From contig WTXG01000232.1 of NCBI GenBank assembly GCA_022496185.1, positions 1-56,158 of the forward strand: a stretch of 56,158 nt of DNA, read 5' to 3'. The translations under genes and the position numbers were made by a program. The notes under the pieces were generated by a model. That model made no database searches. It worked only from the letters and a program-made list of their open reading frames with translations, and had not been told where the DNA came from. Of this stretch, positions 30,539 through 43,243 are shown in pieces. Every line of letters starts with the position of its first letter. Position 1 is the first letter of the stretch. Origin of the DNA: Multifurca ochricompacta (Eukaryota; Basidiomycota; Agaricomycetes; Russulales; Russulaceae).

Positions 30539-30859
30539 TGAAGCAAACAGACATGGCGCAGCCTTTTATTTTAGATACTTTGTTAACTTAGAGACACAAT
30601 AGCAACTGCTTTATCTATAGCAGATTTGGTGACTTTATATACAATTTAGATGTACTATATCAGCTACCAAATTAAAGTAAACGAATGCGCACGTTATCTT
30701 GCTTGTTAATGAAAGTGATTTCATCACATGATCGATCTGAGATGTATATACTCAGTATCTTAATTAATGTGAGAACACATTTTTATCTCATCAATTGTTT
30801 TATCTAAACATGATCACAATTATGTCGGACTATCTCTGTACCAGTATTCTGGTTCAACA
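30539..30859 (-). repeat. Solo LTR, family B
   Basis: 321 bases, TGAAGCAAAC...GGTTCAACA on the plus strand, TSD aattc (30534-30538, 30860-30864). This copy defines the family B ends. Confidence 0.85.
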
Positions 30860-30869
30860 AATTCAATGC

Positions 30870-31311
30870 TGTCCTGGATGTGCATTTTTTATGCAGCAAA
30901 GGACATTATAGATACACGTGGCCATTGTTTGAGTAATATTAATTGATAATCTGATTATAGAGTAGTCTAAAGTAGTCTAATATGTATTTTAGATAATGCC
31001 AGACTGGCAGAAACAATCACGCGTTAGTAAATAAGATGTGTCAGGGTACTTAGAAGAGTAAGCCACTGATAAATAATTAGATTTACATCGCACACTCAAT
31101 CGGCTTTGGTATTTTGTAGAATAGTACTAGAACCTATTTAAAGATGCCCTGTAGCATGCTGCAGATCCCATCTCATCTTCTTGGGGGTGTAGGCTCTTAG
31201 CAATTGTTCAATATAGGTCTATTCTTGCTGGATTTTCACTCTTAGTTTCACCACGATCTCAACATCTTATCTTATCTACATAGCAAGTGCGGGATAGAAA
31301 CACCCGTTACA
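30870..31311 (+). repeat. Solo LTR of the Gypsy-3 family, internally deleted
   Basis: TGTCCTGGATGTGCATTTTT...CACCCGTTACA with near-matching flanks aatgc (30865-30869) and aacgc (31312-31316). It is about 440 bases against 728 in the Gypsy-3 LTR; the missing part lies near the start. Confidence 0.7.
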
Positions 31312-31611
31312 AACGCTGTTATTGATACAAGCTAAAATAAGACAACTTATGTTACAGGAATTAAATGGGAGACATAATATGGCAGAAGGCCAAAGCAGTG
31401 GCTAGGGGTTGATATAATGTAAACTACAAGTCCTTCAAAAAATGCAGCTAAAACTTGATTTGATGCTGTAAAGCCGCGGCTTGGGCCTGAGCCGGCCTAA
31501 GCCAGCTGGAAGCCATCGCTATGGCCCAGGCTTGAGTTTTGAAAAGCCTAAGCTGCCAAAAGCCGGGCCTAAGCTGTGGCTTCAGGCCAAGCTGGGGCCG
31601 TCACAACACTA

Positions 31612-31870
31612 CTTGTCCTCTTGGGGCTGCAGCTTCTTTGGGTTTCAGAACACCGCTGTTGTGGTTGAATAAACCACTGTTGACAGCAAGGTTCCCCATC
31701 ATTGCTTGACGCATGACATTTGCCTCTGCAGTACGCCCAACAACTTAGGTCACCACACCTTTGCCCTTCTTTCTCCTGAGTGTACACAGAGCTTCACCCA
31801 TTACAACAGGTACAGGTACAGGTACAGGTACCAATGAGGATACCCTAGGGTTACCCCTGCCAACCACTAC
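31612..31870. repeat. Repeat remnant with an (ACAGGT)n tract and hAT-like terminus
   Basis: After the hAT TSD the decayed LTR-like sequence resumes (cttggggctgcag). At 31806-31834 the hexamer acaggt is repeated four times, followed by ggtaccaatgaggataccctagggttacccctgcc, which is the reverse of the terminus seen at 2427-2470. This marks the right limit of the transposon nest. Confidence 0.5.
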
Positions 31871-34800
31871 ATCCCACACCAGACATTACAAGTTGTGGGT
31901 CTGTTTCACATGAAAAATGTCAAAAAAAGTAGTCCATGGAGCAGTCCAAACCACAAACTGGACCAGACTTTAAAACACTATGCACACAGAATACAAATTA
32001 GATATAAAATAAAAATAATCATAAAAGAATTTCATGAAAAAAAAGAGAGGGGGGCTGGGGGGGGTTCCTCCATAGCCAATGCTGCAAAAAAAGAAATTGT
32101 GAGATGGTAATGGTTATGGAAAGAAAAGCGTGTCTCACTGGGCTTCAGCCCTATGACCTGTTCATTTTGTTTGTAGCTACTATGTACCCCGGTAGTAGCC
32201 GCATGACTTAGGCAACACCTTGAAGCGTGTAATAAATTAAATTAGTTTTAAAATAAATTAAAAAAGACTCGGAAGGATTCGGAATGTCACCTAGCAAGAT
32301 CCTGGTTTTAGGCTCAGACCTTTTGCTCTCTTTGTCATAGCTCGCCATGCACCCTATTTGCCCAATCTTTGGTCTTTCGTGTTTGTCTCCCCCACCCCAT
32401 GAGTTTCAACTTTTTCTCCGTTTATCGAGTAATTTGGGTCACTTTCCTCTATTGCCAGCCCCCCTCCCCCTTGTTGACAAGTAGCCTCCTGGGAAGCAAG
32501 CAACCGAAAATAAGACACTGGACATAATTGAGCACTAACACTAGTTCTATCATTTTTCCGAATTCACTGGCACGTATGCAAGGACTTCGAAAAATTTTTC
32601 TACGGTTGTCAATACTCGGCACAGACGATGCGTCCTACACCTCTTTGATTTCCTCGATCATGGGTTGATTCGCAAAAGCACATTCAGTTCCTGATGCTTA
32701 CCGCATTCTGTGTCTGGAGTCCACATATGTCTGACCGCTAGTCGCGGTTGCGCACCCATGCTAGTTACGCCCAAGTGCTTAGCCCTGATCCATGGACTAT
32801 CACGTAAAATTTACTCTGCTGTTTGCTATGGTTCGCCACCTAGTTGAAGACTCGCACCGAATTCCGATGCTTTACTAACATGCTGTAACCTTGTTTTTCT
32901 CTGTGTCTTTCTTTGCGTTTAGTCAACATGCTTCACCTTCACCTTTTTTTTTCTCCCTGGCGCATGGCTCTGGTCGACTTACTCAAGATCGATAAAAACG
33001 TATACCCTTTGTAACTCTTCCGTAACCTAGAGCGATGCCAAGAATAACTGTGTCAGTGGTACTGGATTGGGACAGCGCGTCTCGTGAGGTGCTTCGTCGT
33101 TCAGCTGTTGTTTGGCGCTCAATGTCCAGAAGCGGGTCGCACACCCAAATATAGACATAATTGGACGTAAACTGATACATGTGAGGTTTTTGATCCACTA
33201 CTCTCCTTAGCTCCACTTCTGCCTCATCCTACTTGTACTTTGAGGGCTTGTGCCAGCCGGTGGGTATCTTGTGGCCAGCAAAGTGTTAATTGTGCCTGGA
33301 CAGAACCCCAGACCTGGCGTGCTTGGATCACGCTGACGTCGGGGAGGGCCATTGCCGTCGATGATGTGTAAACCTGGAATCTTTTCTCGGCCTCTTTTAC
33401 CAACCTTGCCTTTCCCGGTCACTTCTCTCCGCCAACATCCGGGCCAGGGCTGCACTCATGGGTGTACCCGTATAGATTCCCTTTTCCGGCTCCGCAATCG
33501 GACAAGACTAGGAGGAGGAAGAACGTGTGTTCGAAAGGAAGTTGTTAAGATTTTCACGGTGGACCCAATTTTGGGTAGCGCTCCTTGTCTTCTCCACGGT
33601 GGCGACTCACCTTGTAGTCAAATGATGAGGGTTTGCATAGTTTTTTGATGATACGCTGGACAACGGGCAAGCAAACTAAGGTAAAGGGGAGGCGGAGGCG
33701 AAAATGTGAGGTGACGCAACTGGGGCAAATGGGACGTGATTCGATGTCCCTCCTGGGGTCATGCTCTAATTGAAGTTATCGCGATCGATCTAGAGTTTTT
33801 TGAAAAGATTGGTTGGAATTGAAATGTTCATTGTTGTTGAACTCCGATGGCTTGTTAAATGACAGTTCACTTCAAGCGGTAAGTTACCAGTGCACTTGGA
33901 ACTGTTTTAACCCGAACCAGTGACGCCCCACACCCATACCTTTCCAGGACCCAAACTATAAGAAAAACCATAATTCACAGAGGTAGTTGCGTGCACTGAC
34001 CTTAGAGAGAACAGTTGCCTGATCTTCTTTTCACTCAAAAGTCGCCCGAGCACGTCAGCTTCTTGATGACAAAACAGCTAGGAACCCTAAAACCAGGTCA
34101 ATTCAAGGGCGGAAAGCCAATCTTGAGAGTCGAGGGCAAGAGAAGAAAAATCAGGGTATTAAAAACATGAGGTGGCCTTATGGAAGGTCTTAAAGCCTGT
34201 GGAGGGGTTGGGTGGACTGGATTGCTTTGGGTGTGGCCCCCAATCGTTCTCCTTAGAATACAGTAACCCTTGGAACCCCTTGCCCATAACCCATCACATA
34301 GCTTAAACCCGCGCCCCGAGCCGAGGGGTGTGGGTTGTGGTTGATTGCGGCAAGGCGGCGGGAGTACATTCATTATTGATACGCGATCGATCTAGAACGG
34401 AAGCAAATTGAAATGAAGTCATGATGGCGAATGGCGAACTAAGGCTAAGGGCAATCCTCATCCTCCTTGCTTGCTTGCCTTGTTATTACTTTCCTTCAAG
34501 TCATAGTAGCTAGCTAGCAAGCAAGATCATCATCATCAATCATTTATTATCATATCATTTATCCCAAAGATGGTGGCCTCTCCGTTTCTTGTTCCAAGTT
34601 CCTTTTCCCCACCCTTCCCCGTCTTATGTCTCCGCGAGTTATGGTACTCCGACCAATTCGTTCTTTTAATTACTTACAACCCCGGCCGTGAGACCTTTTG
34701 ATGTGTTGGGAACAACCCCTTCGTTTTCCCCTCCACGCGGCCATGACAGAAACTGGTTCAAATTCAACTCCGGCTGTTGCAAGGTCATTTTGCGACGTGC

Positions 34801-35037
34801 CCATCTCTGGGTTAGTTCGTTGATCGCTCGGCGGACTCTGGATTGCTTTTTCGCGACAGCGACCGGGTGCCACATCCCTCACCCCTCGGTCCTTTATATT
34901 TTAGTCCCCCATTTCCCCTCTGCCTCTCATCTCTTTTTTCTTTTCTTTTCTTTCCTTTTCTTTCCCTCCTTCCTCTTTTCATATAAGGCCGATTGGTGTC
35001 ACTATACTTTTTTGCCCAAGAATATCATCTGCATCTC
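31871..35037. other. Gene-poor stretch, nothing recognised
   Basis: No reading frame here resembles a known protein on either strand. It includes a purine run near 32038-32070, a block of short direct repeats (gcttgctagc-type, 34460-34530) and CT-rich DNA at 34925-34980 leading into the methyltransferase promoter. Confidence 0.5.
34922..34988 (+). promoter_or_regulatory. Probable promoter of the methyltransferase gene
   Basis: A long CT-rich tract (cttttttcttttcttttc) is followed by catataaggcc, a TATA-like motif about 50 bases before the ATG at 35038. CT-rich stretches before the start are common in basidiomycete promoters. Confidence 0.45.
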
Positions 35038-36557
35038 ATGACATTCCCCCATTTGACTGATCCGGCAGACAACCCGTACTTACCCCGCTCTCAACAAAAT
35101 GTAGTCCTCAGCCTGCATCCCGACGAATTCGATTACGCGTACTCCCTCCCCGAATTTCTCTTCGGCGGCGCCGACTTGATAGAGAATGGCGCCCACGGGT
35201 CCGCCATGTCTAATGCCGGCCCGGTGCACGATGATGGGGTAGAAGATGTTGACGACAATTCTTCAGAGACGCTCGATCCTATGAAGACCATGAATTCCCA
35301 TCTTATTTTGCTCAACATGGCGAGCCCCCACGTCTTTTCCATTCCCATGGTAATTATAGCCTTCCGGTTGATGGTGATGAAATAAAGGTCTGTCTCACTA
35401 TCCTTGGGATCATCTCAAGCATGTGAAGACATTTAGCGCTTTCTAATATGCGATCACCCTATTTTCAGAGGCAGGAAGCTCAGCATATCCTGCTCCGCAT
35501 GATCACCGGAAGAAATTATGACGCACCTCTTCGCGAGTTACTCAATGAAAATCTTGACGAACGCAAGGTTGTCATTGACTTGTGTACTGGCGCCGGACAT
35601 TGGTATGTTACTCACTTTCTCTGCTCTCATCCAACCCCTCCGACGGCCTGTTGACCGCGGGGTCATACTGATACTCTCCCCCCTTTAGGGTACTCGAAAT
35701 GGCCAGGGAATTCCCGCACGTTGCATTCCGTGGTCTTGATCGTGGTGCGTACTGCCTCCTGCTTGATGTACGATGCTTGAATTCAAAATCTTTATCTTTT
35801 TATGCTACCTATTGGGTCTATCGTATTGCGTTTCAGTGCCTATCCAGACGCGCTACCCTCCTGATAATGTCCGCTTTGAAATTGTTGACGTCACGGAAAG
35901 GCTGCGCTTTGCGGACGCCTCTATCGACGTCGTGCACGCCCGGATGGTCTGCCTTAGAGTTCGTCGTGCCCAGTAAATCCTCCATCCCTTTGGTGACCCA
36001 GGGTCATTTAGGCGGAGGCGGTTCCACACTTTCTGAAGGAAGTCACACGCATCCTGCGTCCCGGAGGCTGTTTCTCAGTGCCGAATGGAGTGTTTATCCA
36101 ACCCTTCACCCTGAACACCCATGCTTTACGGACTATAAGGCCTTAATCCCTCGAACCATTTCTTTCCATAATGCAGTCTCGTGCGTCAACCTTCCTATCG
36201 TCCCTCTACACACTCACGTGTCGTGCTTATATACCATCTGGTCTCAGGAGCATCGTACCAACCCTTGCGCCGCATATCATCCGTCTCATTGGCCTGACCA
36301 ACTCCTTCGAAGAACCCGTGTCAACCCGGCGGGCTATACCCATCTCCGTCCCTTACCTTTCGACCGCCTCGCCCGAACTTCACTTTGTCAGTGGAGTTAT
36401 GCAGCGCATCGTACGTGGTTATGCCAATGCACTCGTGGCGGGAGGATTTGTCCAGTCAGAGGACGCGAACGCTTTCAAACAAGAATTGGATTCAACGTAT
36501 GGTATTGTTTCCATATATCAAACTGTTTTTGCGCGCAAGAGGACTCAAGGCAATTAA
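35038..36557 (+). CDS. SAM-dependent methyltransferase (LaeA/UMTA-like), with frame breaks
   Basis: Class I methyltransferase of the large fungal family that includes LaeA and UMTA. Exons: 35038-35387 (with an internal frame change before YEDHEFPSYFAQHG, perhaps an unrecognised intron), 35469-35602, 35689-35744, 35837-35958, and 36013 onward. Motifs in order: NYSLPVDGDEIKRQEAQH, then the SAM site VIDLCTGAGHW, MAREFPHVAFRGLD, FADASIDVVHARMVCLR, EVTRILRPGG and SAEWSVYP, typical of the family. The C terminus ends ...SIYQTVFARK at TAA 36555-36557. Near 36062 (RPGG to LFLSAEW) one base appears to be missing, and another frame change lies near 36175. The substrate is unknown. It could be a recent pseudogene or carry assembly indels. 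Confidence 0.75.
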
Positions 36558-37056
36558 GTGGACCGAGCGGGGGTACTACTAGCAAAGTCGAGAGCGGTTC
36601 CAGGTTCAAGGCTGACCACTAGCTATGCTATGCTATTCCGTTCCTTTCATGTGTCCAATTTGGTTTTGATTTTCTTTCTATAACCCCAAGATGAGATTGT
36701 CGGCTGTCCGGACTGTCGTACCGTTAGTACCAGCGTGTGTGAAATGAAATCAAGTTGAAATTGACTGAGACCCTTTGTCTGCTCTGACTAAGCATTCGCT
36801 CACTGCATTCAGTCAGTCTACTTGAGCGTATTGCTTATTGAACTCAAGCTACCTTGTAACCTACACCTCATCTTTTTAATAAAGCTCATCCAGAGGCTCG
36901 ATTTTATACTTTTCTTTTTCTTTTCTCCGTCATCCTACATCACTTCAACATACGATTCGGAAACGTGAGTTACCGGGACTCACTTGAACGGGTGCTTTTG
37001 ACCCATGACAATATAACCCTTTCATCTACACCAAATACTACACCATCCCCTCCAGA
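36558..37056 (+). other. Intergenic region between methyltransferase and importin genes
   Basis: No ORF. AATAAA at 36878-36883 could serve 3' end formation of the methyltransferase. A CT-rich stretch (36908-36928) lies about 130 bases before the importin ATG. Confidence 0.4.
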
Positions 37057-40000
37057 ATGGCCTCCTTTCTTCCTATTCTTGCACCAGAGGATATACAACG
37101 AGCCGCTCAAGTACGTGCTTTTTCTTTCCCTACGTGAAAGAGGCTCACCGTTCCCCGGTATAGCTAATCCAGCAATCATATGACCCAACATCCGCTCACC
37201 GCTTGCTACCAGAAGAGCAGCGCCGCCTTCAGAGCGGGCTTTTCGAGCTGCAGCGCAGATGGGAAGCTTGGGGTCTTGTCGTACCGTTCCTCTTTGAGCA
37301 CTCAGACCCGAACGTGCAGTTCTTTGGTGCGCATACGGCCCAGGTCAAGATCTCACGCGATTGGTGAGTGGCATATGTATATACGTTCACGCTTCTGGCG
37401 TTTGATGACTTTCTGCCCCCTTGTTGTATGCGCTGCATATTTGCAGGAAGACTTTTCCATCGGATCAAAGTGACGAGCTCATACCCTTTTTGCTCGGTAT
37501 CACAGGACGCTCGATCGCTTTGGACCGCAATAAGGTCATTCTAAGGAAATTGTTTGTTGCTGTGCGTCCTTTCCTGCCTACAATTACTCTTGATTTCTTG
37601 CGTCATCGACTGATGACGCTCAGCTGTCTACGCTCGCTCTCCGTCTCGTGCCCCAAGACCCTCCCCGCTGGCCAGATTGGATCGTCACGACCTCAACAGA
37701 GCTCTCCAATGCGGGCGCATCGACAGAGCACATATTGGACTTTCTTGAGATTGCCATTGAGGAGGTAAATGGGGCTGATCTCCTGCCAGCTAAGCGGTGC
37801 GTCCCCCGTTCCTTGGTGCCGGATATTTTTGATCCTGGTCTTTAACCCGACCATGCAGGTTCCAAATGTTGCAAAGCCTCAAAGATGCAGTTCCCCTCGT
37901 CACACAAGCTATTGCTTCATCCATCTCCCCGTCAACGGATCCACCCAAATTACGTCAACTACAATCTGCTGTGAGGTGCCTCGAGGCATGGATCCCGAAT
38001 TGCCAGCAAGTACGCCTAAACCCTGCCTCATAACGCTGCTATGGTTGCCGCTCGCCTCTAACACCCTTTAACAGCGAAGTGACGCCCATTCTGCCTCTAT
38101 TATTTACACTACTCGACCCTGCCGCACCTACATTTCAGCCCGCCATTTCAGCCATCTTGGCTGTGTCCTGCGCCCCCCCTTTGCTGATGGCGCAGGTGCT
38201 GCCACGTTGACGGTACCGCTTCTCCAGTGGTGCGCTCAGGCGGGCCCACCCATCATTGACGCTGCGCTCCGCGATGGACCCGATGAAACCGCATCCGCTC
38301 TGTGCCGCCTGCTCGCAGGACTGGGGGATCACTCAACCGCCTACCTTGCCGAGAACTTGAATGCGCCGCTCGTACAAGCGTTTCTCCGTCTCATGCTGGC
38401 ATTCACCGCGCTTCCCGGTAGTTACGGTGTAGAGGAAGAGGAGAGTGAACGTATGCTCGGTTCTGGTACTTGTTCCAAGAGGCGCTATGGGCCGTCGAGT
38501 TTCCGCCCGAGAGCGAGGTTGCGCGCGAGAAGGAGATGTGGGCCCTCGCCAAGGCGGTATACGCCGAGCTGGTCGCCGTGTTGAGAACCAAGGTCCGTTG
38601 GTCGACGCCGCCAAGCGGGTGGGGAAAAGGTGCGCGGGTCCTTACTTGCTTTCGGCTTTCGAAGGGAAGAAACGGATGGTGTTTGTAGATCAGGTTGAAA
38701 GATTCCAGGTGTATGTCCGTCTGCGTTGGTTCTTAAGTCGCTATCTGTGGCTGATGATAAGTGTGCGCGAAGATATCGGCGCGATGTTGGGGACACGTTG
38801 ATCAATGCGTAAGTGGTGTTTCAGCGGCTAGAGAGCCTCCCTTTGAGAAATTTCTTTCAGGTACTATGTTCTACGAGACGCCATGCTTGCGTATTACCTT
38901 GAAGACTTCACCGAGAAGTTATCAAAGAGGAACGAAATTGGGGGTTGGGAGGTCAGTATCCTGACTTCGAACCTAAAGGACGACCCTCACCTTGAGATAG
39001 GAGGTTGAGGCAACACTTCATGCATTATGTCCATACAAGAAGCCATCCCATTGGAGCCTAATAACATTTATCGCGCCTTTTCAGCCCCGAAATCATCGGC
39101 TATTACCAACATCTGGTAGTCATCGTGTGCGACGCACCATGGTCGGACTTATCGGTACTTCTTTTCCACTTGGATATCTAGTCTCATTTCTCACTACCCT
39201 CTTGGGGGAAAAGGCTCCTACGCCTCATGGTTCACCAGCCTTCCTGCCGGTTCGAGCGGCTCCTACTTGCCGTCCTGGGCTACGTGGCTCTCGCGCTGAC
39301 AGAGCCGAGTCTTTGCTTGCCTGCAGCAAACGCCTTACGCGATCTGTGTGATGCTAACCGCACTGCCCTCGCACCGCATATCACTGCCTTTGGCGAACTG
39401 CACGCCGGGCTCTCGAACGTTCAGGACACGGAGAAGGCGAAGGTGCTTCAGTCTATCTCCAGCGTGATACAGGCATTGCCACCAGAGGAAGAGATACCAC
39501 CGGTCGAGGTCTGTGTCATAATTTTGTGTTGTTTCTTGCGCGCGGTGGCTGATACAAGGTTTTTAGGCGATTGTGCAACCAGTGGTGGCGAAACTGTTCC
39601 ATGCACTGCAGTCATCTTCGCAGGTGGGTTCAGATCGCAGCCAAAGGCGTCTCTACTACATCTGAAAGAATTTAGCTCCCGGGGGAGGCTCGTTCTCTAG
39701 CAATACAGCAACTTCAGACGCTCTCCGGCGTTGCAAAGGGCCTCACTTGCACTTCTGATGTCACTGATTTGGAGAGCTCACCGGCCACAGAAGAGATAAA
39801 GCGCATGGAACGTGCTCGCGATGACATCCGTATGGTACGATTGCGGGAAGATATGCTCCGCGCCATTCAAGGGACTGTCGAATTGTGGTCCACGGACGCT
39901 GGGATCAGCGAGGTATGTCTTTACCTGTGAAACGCTCTCCCTTCAGGCGGTCAGTCCTTAAGTGGTAGAATAGGCGCTCAGCGACCTCTTCAAATCCATT

Positions 40001-41132
40001 ACGGCACTTTCTGCTGACGCTACGCTGCTTTCCTTGCCGCCTGGCCCCTTGCTTGAGCTCGTGTGCCGCGCAGCGCAGCGTCAGCTCACCGCCGTCTGGC
40101 TGGCGCTGGCGAACATGCTCATCATACAACTAGACCCGCCCGCGCCTTTCACAGTGTCTCTGCGCGCCGTGCCCTCCCAAGAGGTGCTTTCGGTCGTTCG
40201 CGACGTCGTGGGTGTGTTGCTGCAAGCCACCTTGGAGACTCTTGGTGTCGAAGGCGCCATGGAAGCTGTTCGTTGATATATATTTTCCTGCGACATGACT
40301 TCAGAAGGGTGACCTGGGTGTACCTTTTTTTTATTTAGAATCCAGATATCGTACAGGACTTTTTTAATTTCGTAGAGAAGGTGCGTAGCTCCCCTTTTAC
40401 AGACGGTGGTGATACCATTCACATTGAGTGTAGGTATCCTTCCATTTTGTCACAGTATTTTATCAGCTTCCCCGAGAATCCTTCGATGCTCTTGTTCAAT
40501 GTGCGATATCTGCCCTTAGTTTACAAGAGCGATACTCCCTCGTGGCAGCGTCAACATTCCTAGTACGCTCTCACTCTGTCATCCTATTTTTTTTCTCTGC
40601 GCTCTGATTAAACCTTCCTTGGCAATTATTTTAGACTGCGCTTATAAAAGATACCCAAGCAAACGACGATCTGGCTGATGCAAAGAAACTCCTCCTCGAA
40701 AAACACGGAAGCGAAATCATGCGCTCGCTACTTATTGGCTTTGCCGGTGTCTCGCCAAAGTCGGCCGTCCCAAACCTCGTCGAGTTGTTTTCGTCCCTTA
40801 TCGCGAAGGCTCCACTGGAAAGCAAGCAGTGGATTCTTCAGATCCTATATGGGGTTTGTTTTAATTCTTTCAGCACTTCTATGGTGTACTCGGTGGATTA
40901 TTAATCTATAACGCCAGAGTGATTTCGCGCAGTCGCGTGCGGGTCCGGAAGCCAAGGACGCCTTTGTGAAGGCGGTATTTGGGTAAGTGTTCAGAGATCA
41001 TGAGAGAACTTCCTTAACTTAACGTATATTCTCAGCAGTTCACGATCAATAAGGAGGACGCGGGATGCAGTGCGGCAGTTCACGATTGTTGCGAGGGGAC
41101 AGGAGGGCTCTAATTTTGGGTTTACATGGTAA
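37057..41132 (+). CDS. Importin-13/transportin-3-like karyopherin beta
   Basis: Nuclear transport receptor of the IPO13/TNPO3 class, built from HEAT repeats and working with Ran at the nuclear pore. Start ATG 37057 (MASFLPILAPEDIQRA). Clear exons: 37057-37110, 37164-37363 (importin-beta N domain: VQFFGAHTAQVKISRDW), 37447-37561, 37624-37796 and 37859-about 38009. Later pieces include LCRLLAGLGDHSTAYLAENL, VGDTLINA plus YYVLRDAMLAYY, TEPSLCLPAANALRDLCDAN, ALVQCAISALSLQERYSLVA and GVSPKSAVPNLVELF. The last exon (from about 41038) ends FGFTW at TAA 41130-41132. Single-base frame breaks appear at the C7 run 38173-38179, near 38459 and near 39028. One intron (after about 38004) fits better with a GC donor. 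At least a dozen introns. Confidence 0.8.
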
Positions 41133-43243
41133 TAAGTTGGCCTGGTCCTCGCAATAAACATTTGACGCCCCTCTTGTCTGGCTGCTCCAGGTTATGAGTG
41201 CCGTCCTAATCAGGAAGTCCAGTTTTAACTGTCTCCATAAACAAGCAGTGTGCCTTTGCCCTCTAACCTTAGCGACAAGCCGCTTAAATAAAAAAAGTTC
41301 TGATGGAAACAGTACGTTCACGCCGGCTCTGTGATCTTCAGATTTTCTCATTCGATGTGGGCCACACGGGACTGAGCAAGAAAGGCAAGTCTGCTGCCAC
41401 GGTGATGTCAGAACGTAGTGATTGAGGCGTCACCCACTTCCCGCGCCTCTCTCGTACAAACTCTAGCAATACACTTCGAGTCCCATTGAAAACACCGGTC
41501 ACTGCTTCCATTCTCACAACCGGTTTTTGGTTTCGAGTATGACCCAATTATATAATGAGTTCCCCCCCCCCTTGGCACCGCGGCTTTTCCCCGACAGAAT
41601 ATGGGACTTGTGAGAGCACTTTGAGACAAATAAGCATTCAAGCTTTCGGGACCATAAAAGATAAGTTACCCTAGTAGAGCTGAACTTTCTTGATGTGACA
41701 AAATAACTTGTCACTTCTAGCGTCTTCAAATGCCGCAATCCGTTTAAAGACCCTCATGGGGTTGTCGTAAAAAAGGGATTTAATCGGATGCAATAAATAA
41801 TTTTTTTCTTCGCGGTTAGGAGACCGTCTTAACCCCCCTTGATCCTTCCCCCATGCACTCTCGCCACCTCTGGGCTCTGGGCGCTTAGGATAAGATGATA
41901 CGATTTCGAAACAACGCACGTTTATTTTATTGCCATGATTGGGCCAGAATTACCACAGGAATGGAAGGCGGCAGAGAGTGCGCCGCGCTGAGGCGATATC
42001 TGCTGGGAAGAATTCGACGAAATTTTTGGGATATCCTGAAAACGTCCGCGACTGGAGGAGCCTCGGAAGTACAGCCAACATCGCCAGGACCGGGTCCGAA
42101 AACGACGTTCGGCTAGTCATGAAGTGAGTGGAAGGCGTCGAGTGACTTAAAAGTGTCCTATCTCAATTACCATGTAATGGAAGTCCTTCCTAGTCACGGA
42201 ACTAGCTGGTAGGGTGAAGGAGGAAAAAGGTGTGGGTAGATAGACAACGCGAGGCCTGGCATTAAAAAAGGTTTGGAATGCTGCATAGGTGAACTAGCTA
42301 AGCTCCCAGTGGGTCGGGTGGAGAGTCGTTTCGCCCAGAGGGGAAACGGCAAATGCAAGCGACTGGAATCAAATTGCTCCAAGTTCTGCTCCAGGTTACA
42401 AGGTGAGGCAAAGAACCGCATGAAATGTTGAATAAGAGCACCCGGAGAAGAGCTAAGTCCGGTGGTTAGAGAAAAAACTTGACATGGGTAAAGAAGACAA
42501 CGCGTAATGAGGAGTTTTTCCATCCATTTGGCTGTCATGCAAGCCATGTCTCGCCATCACTTTGCGTAGATGGAATCCAACTGCCATCATTTGAGGAGAT
42601 TGACCTAGTCGCACTGTTCGATCAGTTCCTCTCTTCAAGTAGCCAGTTGATCAAACATCAGTAGCAGGCAGGTGCCCCACTGGAAATATAGCCAGTAATA
42701 ATCACGCTTGAGACGTTTTATTTGGCGAAACGGTGTCCTGGAAAGAAAAGGACGATGGTCTAGACTGATGGCTTGCGCCCCCCAATCAGCATTTAGCTTC
42801 AAGACGCCGTGCTCCGGAGAGATCAAAGGTCCTGCTTCGTAATAATTCCGTGTTCCGTTTTATTCGGCAGTGTACGAGAGGATACGACCGTACCTTGCGG
42901 GCGCCACAGGCAGCGCTATCCCCAACACATCTACCGTTGCCAGAACCCGCGGTGTACTTCATTCAGCCTCATCATGTCATGGAGAACGCGTATTGAAACA
43001 CGCCCTTAGTCCCTGGCGCAGAGGTATTTGTACCTATTCCCTATCTTTCTGCGGTGCCTCTTGTTTCCACGGTCAAGACGTACTCTATTGGGTACAATGA
43101 TGCGCGGCGTAGCGGGTTCCCTGTAGCACGTGCCCACACAACCCAGACTCAGCCATCACTCGTTATCGAACTGTGAAAGAGACGGAGATAGTCCGCCAAT
43201 GCCGATTTAGTGCAAGGAATAAAGGGTAAGTTGCACATCGAAT
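41133..43243. other. Intergenic region, nothing recognised
   Basis: Between two genes on opposite strands (convergent 3' ends). No ORF here resembles a known protein; the longest frames are short and have no domain-like pattern. A C9 run lies at about 41561-41571. Confidence 0.45.

Larger units (their letters stand above)
25050..31611 (+). mobile_element. hAT element with transposase gene, 8-base TSD
   Basis: The ends are TAGTGTTGTGC on the left and GTCACAACACTA on the right. The 8-base TSD cttgtcct (25042-25049, 31612-31619) is exact. The subterminal 150-190 bases at both ends are packed with AAGCC/GGCTT motifs on both strands, typical of hAT transposase-binding clusters. The interior holds one transposase gene (26028-30523) and five later LTR insertions (25244, 27171, 28904, 30539, 30870). 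Confidence 0.88.

Noticed and set aside
31806..31834. Short tandem repeat considered as a CRISPR-like array
   Set aside because: It is a simple acaggt hexamer run without spacers at a transposon end, in a eukaryotic sequence.
41046..41919. Minus-strand ORFs of 80-100 codons in the importin-TDP1 interval
   Set aside because: They overlap in several frames, partly antisense to the importin last exon, and match nothing I recognise.
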